In this document: positions 61,309 through 64,000 of the stretch, one piece after another
How positions within the stretch are numbered: position 1 is the stretch's first letter
Layout of the letters: every line of letters starts with the position of its first letter
Assembly: GCF_900119145.1 (NCBI RefSeq)
Contig: NZ_FPIY01000001.1
Location: 1,240,001-1,304,000, forward strand
DNA length: 64,000 bases
DNA from: Cellulophaga fucicola
GTDB taxonomy: Bacteria > Bacteroidota > Bacteroidia > Flavobacteriales > Flavobacteriaceae
Direction: 5' to 3'
Translations under genes and position numbers: made by a program
Notes under the pieces: generated by a model
The model's database searches: none
The model's input: the letters and a program-made list of their open reading frames with translations, nothing else
Told to the model about the DNA's origin: nothing

Positions 61309-63720
61309 TTACTTTTTAGGTTCTACCTTTTCTGCCTCAATAACTTTCATATCATTATACTGCATAATATAAGCTGCTGTATTAACAAAACCTGCATTTT
61401 GTTTATTTGTATAATTAAACTTATTAGCAATGTACTCTGTTTCTCCAACAATCTTAGATACTTCAAACAAATCGTTCTTATAAGCTAACTTTAAAAGTAC
61501 ATCATACATAATATCATAACCTCTTGCAGCATATTTATTAGGATTAGACCCAAACTTAGACCTGTATAAACTATTAAATTCTGAATCTGTTATTTCCTTG
61601 TTTACAGCTGGGTAAGTAAAGTTTAAATTAGATAAAAGCATATTATCAACATCATCTCTATCAAAAGCTTTATTAATATTTGTTGTAAACATTCTAATCT
61701 TAGTATCTCTAGTATTTAAAGAGTTTATTACAGAAGTTGCATGTTTAGATAATGCTATATTACTTGTTTCTACAAAAATAAAGTTGTCTGCATTACGAAC
61801 TAAAAGCCATTTTAATTTATTTATATTAATAGTTAAATCTTTAATTAAACCAACTTTCTTAGCTTTTGGAAACCTTGCAGTAATAGCATCTGACTCTGCT
61901 TTATGTTTAGAATCTGCAATAATTACTATGTTTTGGTTTGTATATATACTAGAAACATAATCTAACACCTTTTTTCTTAAAACTTCATCAGATGGTAAAG
62001 AGTAAAATGTATTACCAAAACCTATTTCTTGCTCTGCCAAGTTAGGAGATATTACAGGTATTTGTAAACCTGCAGTTTTCTTAGCTACTTCTTGTATAGA
62101 TGCAGGATCTAAAGGACCAATAACAGCACTATAATCTGCAACGTTTTCTTCTGCTAAAACTTTTTTAACAGCATCTACACTACTAGTAGATTGCGTATCA
62201 AAAGTGCTAACATCTATAGAAATTCCTTTTTGCTTTAAAGATTCTAAAGCTAATTGCATTCCAGAATATAAGCTTAGACTTATATTAGTATCTGTTCTTT
62301 TCTCTATTCCTTTTTTAGCTGATGATGTATTGTTTACATCTATTAAGTCTAATCTAAACGGTAACAAAACCATTACTTTAGGCTTAATAGCAACATTAAT
62401 ACTATCTACTAAATTAATTTTTGGTAGTATTAGTGAATTTTTAATGTTGAAATTATTACTTCTTGTTTTTGGTAACTTTAATGACATACCAGCTTTAATT
62501 CCGTCTTTTAAAGCAGGATTAAAAGTAGTTAACTCACTAAATGAAACTCCTAAATCTCTAACTAAAGACATTTCTCCCTGACCTTGTCTTACTACATAAA
62601 AGATAAAATTATCAGAATTTATTGCCTGACTATCTGTTGAAGCTTGATCTTTTAAAGTTGGAATTTTAATTTTCATTCCCTCTTGTAATCCTTTTTCTTT
62701 AACTAAAGGGTTTACTTCTTTGATCTTATCTTCAGAAATACCGTATGCTTTTTCTAACCTGTAAAAAGTCATTTTTGGAGGAACAGTATAGGTAATAAAA
62801 GCAGGTACATCTGAAGTTCCTGTTTTTACGATACTATCTCTGTATAATACATTTTTCTCTGGTAATTGTAACTGCTGACCTTCTGCTAAGTAATTAGAAG
62901 ATTTAGGTAATTCTGGATTTAACAATAATAAACTATCTACAGTAATACCAAATTTATTGGCAATACTCCAACGTGTTTCTTTTGCTTTTACAACGTAAGG
63001 TTTAAGTACAAATTCTTTTACTTCTACTTTTTTGTAATGCGGAATTTTTAAAGTCATTCCTTTTTTTACATCATCAGAATATAAACTTTTATTGTACTTT
63101 TTTATTTGATCTTGAGTAACCTTAAATTGTTTAGATATACCATATAAAGTCTCTCTCTTTTTAACTTTATAGTTTATAAATTTATCCGGAGTATCCTCAT
63201 AAGTTACAACTGTATTAGCTATTGTATTACTACCATCAGTACTATTAATAACTGTAGTTGAAGCTGCTACTTTTTTATAAACAGGAATTTTTAAAACAGT
63301 TCCTTTTTTTAATTGCTCTGAGTATAACTGTTTGTTATAACGCTTTATATCGTCTTCTGTAACATTGTACTCCTTAGAAAGACTATATAATGTTTCACGT
63401 TTTTTTGCTTTATGCTCAATAAAACGAATAGGCTTCTCTTGTTCCACAGCTTTTTCTTCTAATAAAGAAGCTGTTACAGCAGCCATTTTTTTATCCATTG
63501 GAACAATTAAAATGGTATTAGGAGACAGTTTCTGTCCTTTTTTAATCTCTTTGTTATAAATTAAAATATCGTCTATAGCAACATTATAGGTTTTAGAAAT
63601 ACTCTCTAGAGATTCCCCTCTTTTTACAGGGTGTGTCTTATACTTTTGAGCGTAAGAACTAGCTGTAACTAGACATATTACTAAAAAAGAAAGAACTGTT
63701 TTAAAAAATTTACTATTCAT
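61309..63720 (-). CDS. LysM repeat protein with periplasmic-binding-like domain
   Basis: 803 residues from MNSKFFKTVLSF with a signal peptide ending ASSYAQ. Six LysM repeats occupy ~25-425; examples are VKKRETLYGISKQFKVTQDQI and VKAKETRWSIANKFGI, ending in a KIP/QLP motif each time. The sixth (VVRQGQGEMSLVRDL) is degenerate. The second half is a type 1 periplasmic-binding-protein fold (KPKVMVLLPFRLDL, YSGMQLALESLKQKG, YSAVIGPLDPASIQEVA). LysM should hold it to peptidoglycan while the receptor half binds an unknown ligand or, as in LpoA, a cell-wall synthase. It starts 2 nt after the guaA stop. Confidence 0.92.
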   Translation of the reverse strand: MNSKFFKTVLSFLVICLVTASSYAQKYKTHPVKRGESLESISKTYNVAIDDILIYNKEIKKGQKLSPNTILIVPMDKKMAAVTASLLEEKAVEQEKPIRFIEHKAKKRETLYSLSKEYNVTEDDIKRYNKQLYSEQLKKGTVLKIPVYKKVAASTTVINSTDGSNTIANTVVTYEDTPDKFINYKVKKRETLYGISKQFKVTQDQIKKYNKSLYSDDVKKGMTLKIPHYKKVEVKEFVLKPYVVKAKETRWSIANKFGITVDSLLLLNPELPKSSNYLAEGQQLQLPEKNVLYRDSIVKTGTSDVPAFITYTVPPKMTFYRLEKAYGISEDKIKEVNPLVKEKGLQEGMKIKIPTLKDQASTDSQAINSDNFIFYVVRQGQGEMSLVRDLGVSFSELTTFNPALKDGIKAGMSLKLPKTRSNNFNIKNSLILPKINLVDSINVAIKPKVMVLLPFRLDLIDVNNTSSAKKGIEKRTDTNISLSLYSGMQLALESLKQKGISIDVSTFDTQSTSSVDAVKKVLAEENVADYSAVIGPLDPASIQEVAKKTAGLQIPVISPNLAEQEIGFGNTFYSLPSDEVLRKKVLDYVSSIYTNQNIVIIADSKHKAESDAITARFPKAKKVGLIKDLTININKLKWLLVRNADNFIFVETSNIALSKHATSVINSLNTRDTKIRMFTTNINKAFDRDDVDNMLLSNLNFTYPAVNKEITDSEFNSLYRSKFGSNPNKYAARGYDIMYDVLLKLAYKNDLFEVSKIVGETEYIANKFNYTNKQNAGFVNTAAYIMQYNDMKVIEAEKVEPKK

Positions 63721-63722
63721 AA

Positions 63723-64000
63723 TTATTCCCATTCTATGGTTGCTGGCGGCTTAGAGCTAATATCATAAACTACTCTATTTACACCTTTTACTTTGTTTAT
63801 TATATTATTAGACACTTTTTGTAAAAACTCATATGGTAAATTAACCCAATCAGCGGTCATACCATCTGTACTTTCTACAGCACGTAAAGCTACACATTTT
63901 TCATAAGTACGCTCATCGCCCATTACTCCTACACTATTTACGGGTAAAAGTATGGCTCCGGCCTGCCAAACCTTATCATATAGTCCACTTTTTTTAAGTT
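63723..64000 (-). CDS. guaA: GMP synthase, C-terminal end (5' truncated by window)
   Basis: The frame runs open to the edge of the window. The visible 92 residues are the GMP-synthetase dimerisation domain: [54 protein letters not shown] and the conserved end [16 protein letters not shown]. An ATG at 63923 is internal (VMGDER). It converts XMP to GMP after guaB, whose gene is at the other side of the window. Directly followed by the LysM gene. Confidence 0.97.
   Translation of the reverse strand, partial: LKKSGLYDKVWQAGAILLPVNSVGVMGDERTYEKCVALRAVESTDGMTADWVNLPYEFLQKVSNNIINKVKGVNRVVYDISSKPPATIEWE

Overview
The window is a 64 kb piece of a chromosome from the Bacteroidota, almost certainly a member of the Flavobacteriaceae. 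The DNA is AT-rich. It has a type IX secretion gliding-type C-terminal domain (first gene) and Bacteroidota promoter boxes of the form TAnnTTTG, often with a TTG about 19 nt upstream. Its genes include DUF1573, DUF6428, the SpoIIM/MoxR/DUF58/DUF4129/DUF4350 block, LysM-ABC receptor and TSP3-repeat lipoproteins, all typical of marine and soil flavobacteria. The genus cannot be fixed from the sequence alone. There is no phage, insertion sequence, CRISPR, tRNA or rRNA: this is mostly core genome.

Layout. 1-5.9 kb: 3' end of a large secreted CHU_C protein, a structured intergenic element, uvrB, a small heat-shock protein, a TerB-like protein and a half-length DUF1456 protein. 6-10.6 kb: sucC, a lysA-type decarboxylase, a conserved unknown, a secreted thioredoxin and a DUF3124 lipoprotein. 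10.7-13.2 kb: an arsenic operon read leftward (arsR, DUF6428, arsC-like phosphatase, acr3). 13.3-17.9 kb: guaB, then an envelope group with a porin, a covalent-FMN protein, a four-helix membrane protein and a secreted unknown. 18-29.7 kb: HMG-CoA lyase, LysE exporter, Dabb protein, pyrD, pepT, valS, DUF1573, a retropepsin-PDZ protease, an aminotransferase and murB. 29.9-33 kb: an ECF sigma/anti-sigma pair, a small Cys-rich membrane protein, a second ECF sigma factor and lipA. 33-39.2 kb: gap coupled to a hybrid histidine kinase, lpxK, a NIF3-like protein and a coiled-coil 'zinc ribbon' protein that has lost all its cysteines. 39.5-43.1 kb: acyltransferase, Nudix, cyclophilin lipoprotein, TRIC-type channel, RDD. 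43.2-49.3 kb: six co-directional, mostly overlapping genes spoIIM-like, membrane protein, DUF4129, DUF4350, MoxR ATPase, DUF58. 49.3-53 kb: a wrecked GNAT acetyltransferase pseudogene, DUF2007, a MASE3-like histidine kinase with its response regulator, and a BtuF-like protein without signal peptide. 53-64 kb: nitronate monooxygenase-like enzyme, mnmA, a candidate small RNA, yidC, pyrG, DUF3820, a TSP3-repeat lipoprotein, DUF922, LysM-PBP1 and the 3' end of guaA.

How the genes fit together. Purine and pyrimidine synthesis is well represented (guaB, guaA, pyrD, pyrG), as are envelope assembly (murB, lpxK, yidC, plsC-like) and translation (valS, mnmA). The least understood parts are the SpoIIM-MoxR-DUF58 block with divergent RDD/TRIC genes, the flavinylated envelope cluster at 14.8-17.9 kb, and the non-coding elements at 2.1, 39.3 and 55.4 kb. 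I did not find a convincing new defence or mobile system. The best leads for something undescribed are the structured non-coding elements and these envelope clusters.
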